A DNA stretch of 64,000 nt from Rhodospirillales bacterium. Lineage in GTDB: Bacteria; Pseudomonadota; Alphaproteobacteria; ATCC43930; CGMCC-115725. The notes beneath the pieces were generated by a model. That model had not been told where the DNA came from, did no database searches, and was given only the letters and a program-made list of their open reading frames with translations. A program made the translations under genes and the position numbers. The DNA is taken from the NCBI GenBank assembly GCA_027315365.1, contig DAHUYF010000087.1, forward strand, positions 44,605 to 108,604, given 5' to 3'. Of the stretch, positions 8,558-17,133 are shown piece after piece (positions within the stretch are counted from its first letter, which is position 1; every line of letters begins with the position of its first letter).

Positions 8558-9402
8558 GCCGGGACGGCCGGTCGCCGACCCGAGTCGCCGCCGCGCGCCG
8601 CATCCGGCAGCAGCGGAAGCAAGGTGAGGCGGAGTTCGAGCTCGGGCAGATAGTCCAGCACGAGCGTCTGCGGCTCGTCGCGCGCCACCGCCTCGAGAAG
8701 CGGCAGACTCCGCGCCGCCGGCGAGCTCCGGCGCAGGTCATCGAGCGCGCCGGAGCTCGCGGCCCGAGCGCCGCCCGACTCGGGCAGCAGCTCGATATCC
8801 AGGCGCGAAAAGCAGGCGTCGGTCGGGTACGGCGCGAGAATGAGCGCGGCGCCGAACACCGCGCCGATCTGGCGCACGCTGTTCAGCGGCTCGGGATAGC
8901 AGACGTCATAGGCGATCAGCGCGACTGCCCGATCCTCGACCGTCGTCTGGACCGCTGCCTCGAGCAGTCCGGCGGCGAAACTCGCATCGCGGCAGCAGAG
9001 GCTGCTCGACGGCGCTCGCGAGCCGGCGGCGATGCTCCAATAGCCGGCGGGCGCATTGTGCACGGAATTGTGAAAGCGGGTCGGCGACAGTTCCCGATCG
9101 GCGGAGGCCAGGGTCTCGAGAATCTGGTGAATCGTCTCGCCATCGCCGCCGGAGGAGGTGAAGACCGTCGCGGTCTCAGCGATTTCTCGCCCGGCCGCCT
9201 CGAATGCCTCCGCGCCAACCGCGAGCGCCAGCTTTACGGTCAGGACGGTGCGGCGCCGCTCGTTCGCCGGGAGGAGCGGGCTCGGCGGCACCGTCACCGA
9301 TGCCGGCTCGTAGGTCTTGGTGCCGGCAAGGACCGGCCGGCCGGCTTCCCAGCCGTTCAGTCCCGGGCCGCGCAGCCCGATGCCTTCGATGAAGACGCGC
9401 AC
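8554..9402 (-). CDS. ketosynthase-like chain length factor (ApeC-like)
   Basis: A 282-residue thiolase-fold protein resembling the N-terminal half of a ketosynthase. Recognisable features are SPTRFHNSVHNAPAGYWSIA and DASFAAGLLEAAV, typical of the beta-ketoacyl synthase-like partner in aryl polyene clusters. I see no complete Cys-His-His set, so it is probably not catalytic itself but forms a heterodimer with the adjacent ketosynthase and influences chain length. I chose GTG 9402, which shares one base with the ketosynthase TAG (TAGTG); the longer frame to 9432 would overlap needlessly. Coupled translation fits a 1:1 heterodimer. Confidence 0.85.
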   Translation of the reverse strand: MRVFIEGIGLRGPGLNGWEAGRPVLAGTKTYEPASVTVPPSPLLPANERRRTVLTVKLALAVGAEAFEAAGREIAETATVFTSSGGDGETIHQILETLASADRELSPTRFHNSVHNAPAGYWSIAAGSRAPSSSLCCRDASFAAGLLEAAVQTTVEDRAVALIAYDVCYPEPLNSVRQIGAVFGAALILAPYPTDACFSRLDIELLPESGGARAASSGALDDLRRSSPAARSLPLLEAVARDEPQTLVLDYLPELELRLTLLPLLPDAARGGDSGRRPAVPA

Positions 9403-10592
9403 TATGTGATCCGCCCCAGAACCACACTGCAATTTGCGCCGCCGAAGCCGAATGAATTGCTGACGACCCGATCGACGCGGGCCTGGCGACTCCGGACAAT
9501 ATACCTGCTCTTGAAAGTCGGATCGATGGTGCGTGTATGAGGACTTCCGGGGAGCACGCCATGAAGGATGCTCAATGTCGAGAAGATCGCTCCGACCACC
9601 CCCGCCGCTCCGAGCGTGTGCCCGGTATGCCCCTTGATCGAACTGCAGGCGGTCGCCGATCCGAAGAGATCCGACACCGCCCGATCCTCCGCCGCGTCGC
9701 CGGCCAGGGTTGCGGTGCCATGCAGGTTCACATAGTCGATATCCTCGCGCTGCAGCCCGGCGGCGGCAAGCGCCCGCTCCATTGCCAGCCGCGCTCCGAT
9801 CCCTTCGGGGTGAGGCGAGGACATGTGATAAGCGTCGCTGCTTTCGCCGACACCGAGCAGCAGGACGGCGTCGCGCGTCTGCGCTGCGGGCTTCTCGAGC
9901 AGGACGAAGCCCGCCGCTTCGCCGATCGAAATGCCGCTGCGCGCCGCGTCGAAGGGGCGGCAGGGCTCCTCCGACATGACGTTAAGCGAGCGGAAGCCGT
10001 GGAGCGTCGTGCCGCAGAGCGTGTCCGCGCCGCCGACGATGGCCGCGTCGCACATGCCCGCCGCGATCATCCGGGCGGCGTTGCCGAACACCTTCGCCGT
10101 CGTCGCGCAGGCGGCCGACACGACGAAGGCGGGGCCGGCGAGACCGAGCCGCGTGCGCACGAAGTCGCCGACCGAGTAGGTGTTGTGGGTCTTGGCATAA
10201 TCGAATCCCGGCGGCAACGCACCGCTCTGCGGGTCGCGGCGGCGATAGGCATTCTCGGTCTGCAGGAGCCCTGAGGTGCTGGTCCCGAGGAAAACGCCGA
10301 TCCGCGCCGATCCGTACCTTTCCCGCGCCGCGGCGACGGCATCGATAAAGCCGTCCTGAGCGAGTGCCATGGCCGCCAGACGGTTGTTGCGGCAATCGAA
10401 GCCTGCAAGCTCGCCGTCGATGTCGACCGCGCCGAGGCCCGGGACCTCTCCGACATAAGTCCGCAGCGGGGCCTCCTCGAAGCGAGTGGGACGGAGCCCG
10501 CTCGTCCCGTTCCGCAGCGCGGCCAGGTTCGCCGCCTGACCCGCGCCGAGGCAGGTCACGAGGGAAAAGCGGCTCAAGGCGAGAGGCAGCAT
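9402..10592 (-). CDS. beta-ketoacyl-ACP synthase (aryl polyene ketosynthase)
   Basis: Condensing enzyme for polyene extension with malonyl-ACP. Counted from ATG 10592 (396 residues), the catalytic set is complete: Cys162 in SAACATTAK, His291 in NLHGTATLAGD and His325 in IKGHTGHTLGAAG, with Lys320 nearby. The frame extends to an ATG at 10628, but LSRFSLVTCLGAG immediately after the chosen start matches ketosynthase N-termini. It is the only full ketosynthase in the cluster. Characterised APE loci also carry a second one (ApeR) for the first condensation, so here a single enzyme may do both jobs or a genomic enzyme may help. It forms a tight pair with the downstream factor gene. Confidence 0.92.
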   Translation of the reverse strand: MLPLALSRFSLVTCLGAGQAANLAALRNGTSGLRPTRFEEAPLRTYVGEVPGLGAVDIDGELAGFDCRNNRLAAMALAQDGFIDAVAAARERYGSARIGVFLGTSTSGLLQTENAYRRRDPQSGALPPGFDYAKTHNTYSVGDFVRTRLGLAGPAFVVSAACATTAKVFGNAARMIAAGMCDAAIVGGADTLCGTTLHGFRSLNVMSEEPCRPFDAARSGISIGEAAGFVLLEKPAAQTRDAVLLLGVGESSDAYHMSSPHPEGIGARLAMERALAAAGLQREDIDYVNLHGTATLAGDAAEDRAVSDLFGSATACSSIKGHTGHTLGAAGVVGAIFSTLSILHGVLPGSPHTRTIDPTFKSRYIVRSRQARVDRVVSNSFGFGGANCSVVLGRIT

Positions 10593-10596
10593 GTTC

Positions 10597-10809
10597 TCAG
10601 ACAATTCCGTACCAACGCATCTCGACATCCCCGATCCTGGAGCCCCGGCTCAGCCGCGCCGGGCTCAAGGAACCGTCCGTTGGCTCTGGGCTCAGTTGCC
10701 TCATATGGTCCATTGCGAACTCGATCGCGGTACCCGAAGCAAGCGCGGTGAGAGGGCCGATCGGCATCAACGAATGGCCTTCCGTCGCGGGGCGACCATA
10801 GCACGTCAT
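10597..10809 (-). CDS. possible small protein between hydrolase and ketosynthase genes
   Basis: A 70-codon frame from an ATG at 10809 (GTG 10824 in frame upstream) to a TGA ending 4 nt before the ketosynthase start. It fills the only gap (about 260 bp) in an operon otherwise joined by overlaps, which is the main reason to take it seriously. The product has no signal peptide, membrane segment or motif that I recognise; it ends VEMRWYGIV. By eye its third-position GC is lower than its neighbours', so it may be spurious or a decayed remnant. Confidence 0.3.
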   Translation of the reverse strand: MTCYGRPATEGHSLMPIGPLTALASGTAIEFAMDHMRQLSPEPTDGSLSPARLSRGSRIGDVEMRWYGIV

Positions 10810-10851
10810 TTCGCTTCGGAGCACAGGCGCCGTGAGTGCCGCATCGGCTCT

Positions 10852-11550
10852 TCATGGCCCGAGTTCCCGGACGCCGGCGGCGAACGGGTCCGCGTCGAGG
10901 ATCTGCCGCCACAGCGTCTCCCAGGTCTTCCAGTCGTGGCCGCCCTCGGCCAGGAAGATGCGCCCGACCGGCAGGCATGCGCCGAGAATGGCGTGGCCCG
11001 GCGCGAAGCGGTCGTCTCGGCCATAGGCGAGATAGAGCTCAGGCCCGCCCTGGGGCGCCGGAAGATGATCCTTCAGCCAGCCGAGCAGCATTCGCTCGGT
11101 ATCCGCGACAGCGACCTCGCCGGGTTCCCAGCGCGCGAGGCCGCCAGCCCGGCCGACCTCGGCGGTCATGCCCGGCGTGCAGAGAAAGGGCGCAAGCAGG
11201 ATGACGCCTTCGACTTTCTGCGGATGAGCTTGAGCATAAAGCAGGGCGCCCATGCCGCCGAGCGAGATACCGAGGAACCACAAGCGCGCCGGTCGTTCGG
11301 CCAATGCAGGAAGGATGACCTGCTGGTCGAGGTCTTCGACGACGGTGCGATCGAGATAGCGCGCGAGATCGGCGGCCGGCGCCACCACCTCCACCGTCGG
11401 CCGGCGCGCCTGTACTGCCTGGACGAAATCGTGTTCGGCGAAATCCTTGGGTTCGATACCGACGCCGGGCAGCGCCACCAACAGGACGCGGTCGCCGGCT
11501 GCCTCCCGCGCCGGATGACGGACAACCTCCATGGGCGGGGATGCCGTCAC
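10852..11550 (-). CDS. alpha/beta hydrolase, probable cluster thioesterase
   Basis: A 232-residue alpha/beta hydrolase with nucleophile elbow GISLGGMG (Ser96), acidic residue in YGRDDRF (Asp179 or Asp180) and His205 in EGGHDWKTW, so the catalytic triad looks complete. It starts at GTG 11550 overlapping the MMPL gene stop (GTGA). Canonical aryl polyene loci encode a hotdog thioesterase (ApeK), and none is visible here. This hydrolase is a plausible substitute for releasing or editing acyl-ACP, but that is inference from position. It could also hydrolyse an ester of the finished lipid. No signal peptide is seen, so it should be cytoplasmic. Confidence 0.75.
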   Translation of the reverse strand: MTASPPMEVVRHPAREAAGDRVLLVALPGVGIEPKDFAEHDFVQAVQARRPTVEVVAPAADLARYLDRTVVEDLDQQVILPALAERPARLWFLGISLGGMGALLYAQAHPQKVEGVILLAPFLCTPGMTAEVGRAGGLARWEPGEVAVADTERMLLGWLKDHLPAPQGGPELYLAYGRDDRFAPGHAILGACLPVGRIFLAEGGHDWKTWETLWRQILDADPFAAGVRELGP

Positions 11551-13913
11551 GGGTGCCGGTCTCCGCGCCCGTTGCGGACCGCCTCGCCGAAGCCGTGCTC
11601 GGCGCTCAGGATGGCGGCAAAGAAAAGGCTGAATACCGCGCCGATCGCGACGGCCATGCCAATGTCGTGCAGCACCGGGACGCCCGAGAAGGAGAGGCTG
11701 CCGAAGCCGACGACGGTGCTGAGATTTGCCAGCGCGAGGGACGCGATGGCGCGCTCGCGATGGGCGTCCTCACCCCGCATGCGTTCGAAGAAGAGGCAGT
11801 AGTTCGATCCGACTGCCACGATCAGCAGCAGGCCAACCAGATTGAAGATGGACAGCTTCTGGGCGTCGGCGGTGAGGAGAGCCGCGGTTGCGGTCACCGC
11901 GGCTGCGAGCGGCGCGGCCGTAACCAGCACGCGGCGCGCCGAACGCAGGCTTGCCGCCAGCAGGACGATAATGACCAGACCGCCGATCAGGGCGAGTGTC
12001 ACCGCCTCGTGCTGGTAATGCTGCAGCAGGTGGTCAGCCGCGCCCTTGAGGTCGACGAAAGCGATCTCCGGCTTGCCCAAGGCGGCGACAGCCGCCGCAA
12101 CGCGCGGCGCGTCGGCGACGCCGCGCAGCGGCAGCATGGTCGTCCATCCGCCGCGCCGCTGGTAGAGAAGCGAATCGAGCTTGAGCGCCAGGTCGCGCGG
12201 AAGGTCGTCGCGCGTTAGCGGCGGCGCCGCCTTCGCCGCGGCGACGTCCCGGAGGAAGGGCGCGAAGAGGTCCGTCCGGAAGGGCATGCCGGCGAGCGCC
12301 TGCTGCAATCTCCCGCGCAGCGTGTCCGTGTCCGGCAATGCAGCCTGCCGGGCCCGCTGCGTCGCCAGGCTCGGCAGATATGCGGTGGGCGCGTCGAAGC
12401 CGGAAAGCGCCGTCTGCGCGACCAGCGTCGCCAACACCCCCGACAGCCGCTCACTCTCGGTCAGCGCCTGCTGCTCGTCCGCAGCGTTGACGACGAGGAG
12501 GTAGCGGAGATCGAGGGCGCCCAGATCACCACGAAGCTCGCGATCCAGCCTTAGCTCGCCGGCCGGGATCGGACTGAGGCTCGACAGGTCCTGCTGCCAG
12601 AAGCCGCCGCGATGAAAAGCGAGGAGCGCCGCCGCGCCGAGCATCAGGAGCGCCAGCACCATGCGCAGCGCTCGCGCATGGCTCATTGCCAGCAGCAGGG
12701 GAAGCGCGAATATCTCGGAGGCGCCGGTGGAGAAATTCCGCGGCAGCAGCGCAGGCAGAACCCAACGCGTGACGCTCACCGCGACCACCAGACCGATGAT
12801 GGAGAAGAGGCCGAGCTGCGCGAAGCCGGTGAAGCTCGAGAACAGCATGGCGCTGAAGCCGGCGATCGAGGTGATCACGCCGAGACGCAGCGTCGGCCAT
12901 ATGCGCGCGAGCGTGTCCTCGGCCGAGCCGCCCGGTGCCGTCTGCGTGAGAAGGTAGATGGGATAGTCGACGGATTCACCGATCAGGGTGACGCCGAAGC
13001 CGAGCGTGATGCCGTGCACGAAGCCGAAGCCCAGCGCGACGCTGGCGATGCCGGCGACCGCGCCGCTCGCCACGGGGAGAAGACCAAGGAACAGCAGGCG
13101 CGGCGAGCGGTAGGCGAAAAGCATCAGGCTCGCTACCACGACGGTCGCCAGGAGAGAGAGGCGCGTGGCGTCCCCTTCTATTGTCGCTCGTGTCCGCACC
13201 GCGAAGACGCCCGGGCCGGTTTCCAGGAGATGCGCCTTCGCGGCGCCGGGCACGTCCTGGCGCGCACGGTCAAAGGCCGTGCGGATCAGCCCCAGCGCCC
13301 GCTGCTGGGCGTCGATGTCGAAGCCCGCGTCGCGCGTCTGCACGACGAGCACGGCACGCCGCTCGTCAGCCGAGAACCAGACCCCCTCATGGGCATGGGG
13401 CCGCGTGGCGCCCGCCAACCGGTCGACCAGCCCCAGCATCTCGCCGGTGGGATCGCCCGGGAGGCTGTTCTTGATCAGCACCGCCAAATCCGAGCCGAGC
13501 AGCCGCAGATCCTTCTCCAGCGCGCGATGGAGGCCGGCCACGGTGAAGCGCCCGGGCGCGACGTCCGGGCTGAGCAGATACCGGTTGCGCCAGAAGAAAG
13601 CCCGGTCCGTCTCGACGGCGCCCGTCTCGCCATTGTTGACCGCGAGAAAAGCCGGCTCGCCGGCCAGGCGCTTGGCCATGGCGCGGCTGATCATCGCCAG
13701 CGCCTCCGCGGGCGCGTCGTCCATGCCGAGGAGTATGAGCCGCGACGCGGCGCCGTTCCGCACTTGGTCGACGAGCACCTCCTGCGCGGCCGAGGGCGAG
13801 CGGGGCAGAAATGCCGTCATGTCGGTCGCCACCCTGGTTCGGGAGACGATCACGGCGCAAGCCGCCATCGCGACGATCCAGAGCACGATGGTGCCGCGTC
13901 GCGACATCGTCAT
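11547..13913 (-). CDS. MMPL/RND-family lipid exporter (ApeM-like)
   Basis: A large inner-membrane transporter, 788 residues from ATG 13913. It has an N-terminal anchor (IVLWIVAMAACAVIVS), a periplasmic domain, then two blocks of transmembrane helices in the RND/MMPL duplication pattern (LLATVVVASLMLFAYRS; HEAVTLALIGGLVIIVLLAA). GESVDYPIYLL and GSNYCLFFERM mark the intramembrane helix 4 region of each half. ApeM-type exporters are proposed to move the aryl polyene lipid across the inner membrane. The ATG overlaps the stop of the LolA-like gene (ATGA); the frame extends further upstream, but only through that gene's shadow. It probably works with the LolA-like carrier encoded just before it. 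Confidence 0.9.
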   Translation of the reverse strand: MTMSRRGTIVLWIVAMAACAVIVSRTRVATDMTAFLPRSPSAAQEVLVDQVRNGAASRLILLGMDDAPAEALAMISRAMAKRLAGEPAFLAVNNGETGAVETDRAFFWRNRYLLSPDVAPGRFTVAGLHRALEKDLRLLGSDLAVLIKNSLPGDPTGEMLGLVDRLAGATRPHAHEGVWFSADERRAVLVVQTRDAGFDIDAQQRALGLIRTAFDRARQDVPGAAKAHLLETGPGVFAVRTRATIEGDATRLSLLATVVVASLMLFAYRSPRLLFLGLLPVASGAVAGIASVALGFGFVHGITLGFGVTLIGESVDYPIYLLTQTAPGGSAEDTLARIWPTLRLGVITSIAGFSAMLFSSFTGFAQLGLFSIIGLVVAVSVTRWVLPALLPRNFSTGASEIFALPLLLAMSHARALRMVLALLMLGAAALLAFHRGGFWQQDLSSLSPIPAGELRLDRELRGDLGALDLRYLLVVNAADEQQALTESERLSGVLATLVAQTALSGFDAPTAYLPSLATQRARQAALPDTDTLRGRLQQALAGMPFRTDLFAPFLRDVAAAKAAPPLTRDDLPRDLALKLDSLLYQRRGGWTTMLPLRGVADAPRVAAAVAALGKPEIAFVDLKGAADHLLQHYQHEAVTLALIGGLVIIVLLAASLRSARRVLVTAAPLAAAVTATAALLTADAQKLSIFNLVGLLLIVAVGSNYCLFFERMRGEDAHRERAIASLALANLSTVVGFGSLSFSGVPVLHDIGMAVAIGAVFSLFFAAILSAEHGFGEAVRNGRGDRHP

Positions 13914-14524
13914 CGGGCGGTTTCGACGATGCTCATGTCGGAATGATCGCCGTCGGCATCCTCTGTCATCACCCGGCGGATCGTGTTGCCGCTGCCGGCG
14001 ATAAGGATCGATTTGACGAGTTTCCGGAGCGTTGCGTCCTTCGGCACCAGCGCGAGCTGCCAATCGGCGGCATCGCCTGAGAGGCTGATCTCGTAGAAGC
14101 GCTGAAGCGCCGGCAGGTCGCCGGCGAGGGTGGCACGGATGCCTTCGACGAGGGCTCCGACTTCCGGATAGCGCGCAAGGGAGAGCGTCCGGTTGCGGTC
14201 CTCAGCCCCTCCCTCGATGGTCAACGTGTCGCCCGCAAGCGCCAAACGCTCCCATTTCGGCGACACCGTGATCTTCTGCACCTGGTCCGGGGCGACGTAG
14301 AGCAGCGTACCCGACGCGATCAGCGGCTGATCGAGCACATGCAGGTATTTGCGCTCGACGAACTGGCTGGAGGCCGATTTGACCTGCTGCAGCGACTGCA
14401 TCAACTGCTGGATCCCCCAGACCCGTGCCGCCGTTGCGCCGGCCTGGACCTGGGCCGGAACACCGGCGCCGCGGATTGCGAGCAGCGGCAAGAGAAACAG
14501 GAGGAGGCCGACTTTGACACGCAT
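13910..14524 (-). CDS. LolA-like periplasmic carrier of the pigment cluster (ApeL-like)
   Basis: A 204-residue exported protein: signal peptide MRVKVGLLLFLLPLLAIRG, then a LolA-type fold pattern (LMQSLQQVKSASSQFVERKY, SGTLLYVAPDQVQKITV). Members of this group in aryl polyene loci are thought to ferry the lipid-linked pigment from the MMPL pump to the outer membrane, by analogy with lipoprotein transport. I chose ATG 14524, one base after the stop of the acyltransferase gene (TGAGATG), because it opens directly into the signal peptide. It overlaps the MMPL gene by 4 bp. Confidence 0.85.
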   Translation of the reverse strand: MRVKVGLLLFLLPLLAIRGAGVPAQVQAGATAARVWGIQQLMQSLQQVKSASSQFVERKYLHVLDQPLIASGTLLYVAPDQVQKITVSPKWERLALAGDTLTIEGGAEDRNRTLSLARYPEVGALVEGIRATLAGDLPALQRFYEISLSGDAADWQLALVPKDATLRKLVKSILIAGSGNTIRRVMTEDADGDHSDMSIVETAR

Positions 14525-14525
14525 C

Positions 14526-15428
14526 TCATGCCCAGAAGTCGAAGAAGTTGAACCAGTTGAAGGGCGCCTCCCGGCAATGGTGCTCGAGCCGTTCGACATA
14601 GCGGCTCATGGCTTTATCGATATCGTCGCGGACCCCGCAGGGCGCCGCCTCAGACAGGTCGGTCAGCCGCTCGAAATGGACATCGTAGCGCCGGCCGCCC
14701 CGGTAGGCGCCGAACATGAGCACGACCGGCCGCTTTAGCAACGCCGCCATGCGGAAGGGGCCGCTCGGAAAGGCCGCGGGGGCGCCCAGGAATGGATACC
14801 GGGCGCGCTCCTCTCCGTCCAGGCTGCGGTCGGCGAGGATGCCGACGAAGTGGCCTTCCTCGAGACGCTGATCGACCTCGATCATCGCCCCCGGCTTCCC
14901 CAGCCCGACCACGTCCATGGCGAGATCGGGATTGATGGCATTCAGCGCCGATCGGATCTTGCGCGCATTCTCCTCATACATGACGAGGGTGACGCGCAGT
15001 CCCGGCTGCCGCCGTCCGAGTGCCCGCGCCACTTCGAAGCTGCCGAAATGCGCGCCGAGCAGAATGCAGCCGGAGCCGCGTTCGAGAATGTCCATGACGA
15101 CGTCCTCGCCCTGCACCTGCACGTCGAAGCGATGAAGCCCGTCGTTTAGGAAGAATACCCGATCGAGAATGCAGCTCGCGAAGGCGTGGTAGTGGCGGAA
15201 GACGTCGGCTGCGCCCGGCCTGCGGCCGAGTACCCGCGCGAGATAGCGCCGCGAAGCGAGCCGCGGCCTGCCGGAGAAGATCAGGAAGTAAAGACAGATC
15301 GGGTAGAGAAAGAGGCGCGCCGCCGGACGGCCGAGACGAAGCGCGACCCAGACGATGAATTTCAGCAGCGGCATGGCGCCGCGCTCACCGCGGACCGTCC
15401 ATTCCGGCGGTGTCCCGGCCGATGTCAC
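14526..15428 (-). CDS. LpxL/HtrB-like acyltransferase of the pigment cluster
   Basis: A 300-residue lysophospholipid/lipid A late acyltransferase family member. GAHFGSFE has the catalytic HX4E, followed by RALGRRQPGLRVTLVMYEE; LADRSLDGEERARYPFLG and FPSGPFRMAALLKRPV are the other conserved blocks. The N-terminus carries a membrane segment (LFLYPICLYFLIFSG). In canonical ApeJ this domain is fused behind a glycosyltransferase; here it stands alone and the glycosyltransferase is at 6656-7444. GTG 15428 overlaps the upstream dehydratase stop (GTGA); a later ATG at MPLLKF is possible. It probably attaches an acyl or polyene chain to the lipid anchor. Confidence 0.85.
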   Translation of the reverse strand: MTSAGTPPEWTVRGERGAMPLLKFIVWVALRLGRPAARLFLYPICLYFLIFSGRPRLASRRYLARVLGRRPGAADVFRHYHAFASCILDRVFFLNDGLHRFDVQVQGEDVVMDILERGSGCILLGAHFGSFEVARALGRRQPGLRVTLVMYEENARKIRSALNAINPDLAMDVVGLGKPGAMIEVDQRLEEGHFVGILADRSLDGEERARYPFLGAPAAFPSGPFRMAALLKRPVVLMFGAYRGGRRYDVHFERLTDLSEAAPCGVRDDIDKAMSRYVERLEHHCREAPFNWFNFFDFWA

Positions 15429-15745
15429 CGAGCCGCCTCTCCGAGCGCCAGCGTGCCGGTCAACACGGGCCCTGCCGGATCGGGCAGTCGGCATTCGAAC
15501 CGGGTCTCGCCATTGGGCAGGAGCTCCCAGCGAATCAGCATGCGGTCTCCCGGGCGCACCGGTCGGAGGAACTTCGCCGAGCGGATCGTGGCAGGCGCGG
15601 TCGGCCTTCCGGCGCTTGCCGCCACGGCGCGCAACACCTCGTCGAGGAGGACGGCCCCGGGGATGATCGGATTGCCGGGGAAGTGGCCGGCCGCCGTGGG
15701 ATGGTCTACGGCAAAGCAGATCTTGGCGGAATCGGGCGGCGTCAT
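15425..15745 (-). CDS. hotdog dehydratase (ApeI-like)
   Basis: A 106-residue hotdog protein with HFPGNPIIPGAVLLDEVL near residues 21-38, the FabA/FabZ-like active-site His and following helix. The start at ATG 15745 overlaps the stop of the AMP-ligase gene (ATGA), and the stop overlaps the acyltransferase start. In characterised aryl polyene systems ApeI and ApeP jointly dehydrate the hydroxyacyl-ACP. Its small size is normal for ApeI. The reading frame continues upstream within the ligase gene but that part is a shadow. Confidence 0.85.
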   Translation of the reverse strand: MTPPDSAKICFAVDHPTAAGHFPGNPIIPGAVLLDEVLRAVAASAGRPTAPATIRSAKFLRPVRPGDRMLIRWELLPNGETRFECRLPDPAGPVLTGTLALGEAAR

Positions 15746-17133
15746 TTCGGTCGACTCGCGGAGCCGTTCCGCAACGCCAGCTGCAGCAAGGCCTCGCGCG
15801 ACAGCTTTCCCATGAAATTGCGTGGCAGGGCGTCGACGAGCATCAGCGGGCGCGGCAGGAAGGCGGCATCGACCCGTCGACGCAACGCGCGCAGGATCGC
15901 GGCGACGGTCATGCCGGGCGCCACGACGAACGCGACGAGGCGGGTGACGCGCTCGCCTGATTCCTCCGGCATGACGAAGAGGCCGTCCCTGACGCCCTCG
16001 ATCGCGGTGAGCTGGTGGTTGAGATGGGCAAGGGAGGTGCGCTTGCCGGCGATGTTGACGAGATCCGACGTGCGGCCGTGAAGCAGAAAACGGCGGGGAC
16101 CGGAAAGCTCGATGACGTCCTGGAGCAGGGTTGCTGTCTCCACCGGCGCGCCGGTTGCCCAGGTGCCGCGCTCGTCCTGGCGCAACGCGACACCCTCGAG
16201 GCAGCGCCACGCCGTCTCCCGCGCGGTTTCCCGCAGCGCGAGCTGGCCCGCTTCCGAGCAGCCATAGATCTCGCGCAGCGGGGCGCCGAACCGGGCTTCG
16301 GCCTCGACCGCGAGCGCGCGCGACAGGGGCGCGGTCGCCGAGATCACCAGATCGGCGGCGGGCGGGTCGACCGCCTCGGCGAGGAGGGCGCGAAGGTGGA
16401 TAGGCGTCGAGACGAGGAGGCGTGGCCGCGACGCGGCCGCGAGCGCGGCCCGGATGTCGCTCGGATAGAACGGCCGCTCCGCGTGGATCGCCAGCCCGTG
16501 CTGGAGCGCGAGGAGGACGGTCGATTCGAGCCCGTAGCTATGCTGATGCGGCACCGTGCCGATCACCGTGGCGCCGTGCAGCGCGCCAACTCCCAGGTCG
16601 TTGCCGGCGGCGAGTGCGCTGCGCACGAGCGTGCCCCAGGACTTCGCCTGCGGCTTCGGCCGCCCGGTCGATCCCGAGGTGAAGAGCAGGACGGCGCGCT
16701 GGGCGGCGGGCACGAGCGGCGCGGCCGACGCCGGCATCTCGCCGAGTTCCTCCGGATAGGCCATGCACGGGAGGGGGAGGGGCGTCGGCCCATTGTCGCT
16801 GAGGCAATAGAGGTCGACAAAATCTTCCGCCAGTTCCTTCAGCGTCCCCGGCGTGTCGTTGGGCGGCAGCAGCGTCACCTGCCGCCGCGAGAGCGCCGCC
16901 GCGAGGCCGACGGCGAAACGGTAGCGGTCCGCGCAAAGATTGACGACGTGACCATGGCAGGGCAGCGCCGCCGAGAGCGCGGCGACGTCGCTGAGGAAAC
17001 GGCGCACGCTCATAGGCTGGCCGAGCCGACGAGCGAAAAGCGCGTCAGGCCGGTCATGCCGGAGGAGCGGATAGGCGTCGCGCGCGAAGAGGGGATACTC
17101 GTCCCGGACACCGTCGACCTCACCGCCGGGCAT
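15742..17133 (-). CDS. acyl/aryl-AMP ligase (ApeH-like)
   Basis: A 463-residue adenylating enzyme. The phosphate-binding loop LLFTSGSTGRPKPQAKSW begins near residue 149, YGCSEAGQLALRET is the adenine-binding region, and the C-terminal RNFMGKLSRE carries the catalytic lysine. In aryl polyene synthesis this enzyme activates the hydroxybenzoate-type starter and loads it on the ACP. It starts at ATG 17133, sharing one base with the stop of the membrane protein gene (TGATG). The frame stays open far upstream, but only as a shadow. It is shorter than typical acyl-CoA synthetases (about 550 residues), as usual for this subgroup. Confidence 0.88.
   Translation of the reverse strand: MPGGEVDGVRDEYPLFARDAYPLLRHDRPDALFARRLGQPMSVRRFLSDVAALSAALPCHGHVVNLCADRYRFAVGLAAALSRRQVTLLPPNDTPGTLKELAEDFVDLYCLSDNGPTPLPLPCMAYPEELGEMPASAAPLVPAAQRAVLLFTSGSTGRPKPQAKSWGTLVRSALAAGNDLGVGALHGATVIGTVPHQHSYGLESTVLLALQHGLAIHAERPFYPSDIRAALAAASRPRLLVSTPIHLRALLAEAVDPPAADLVISATAPLSRALAVEAEARFGAPLREIYGCSEAGQLALRETARETAWRCLEGVALRQDERGTWATGAPVETATLLQDVIELSGPRRFLLHGRTSDLVNIAGKRTSLAHLNHQLTAIEGVRDGLFVMPEESGERVTRLVAFVVAPGMTVAAILRALRRRVDAAFLPRPLMLVDALPRNFMGKLSREALLQLALRNGSASRPK

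Noticed and set aside
10574..10978. Arg/Gly-rich minus-strand frame of 134 codons between hydrolase and ketosynthase
   Set aside because: It overlaps the hydrolase gene and has shadow-like composition; the shorter frame at 10597-10809 fits the operon better.
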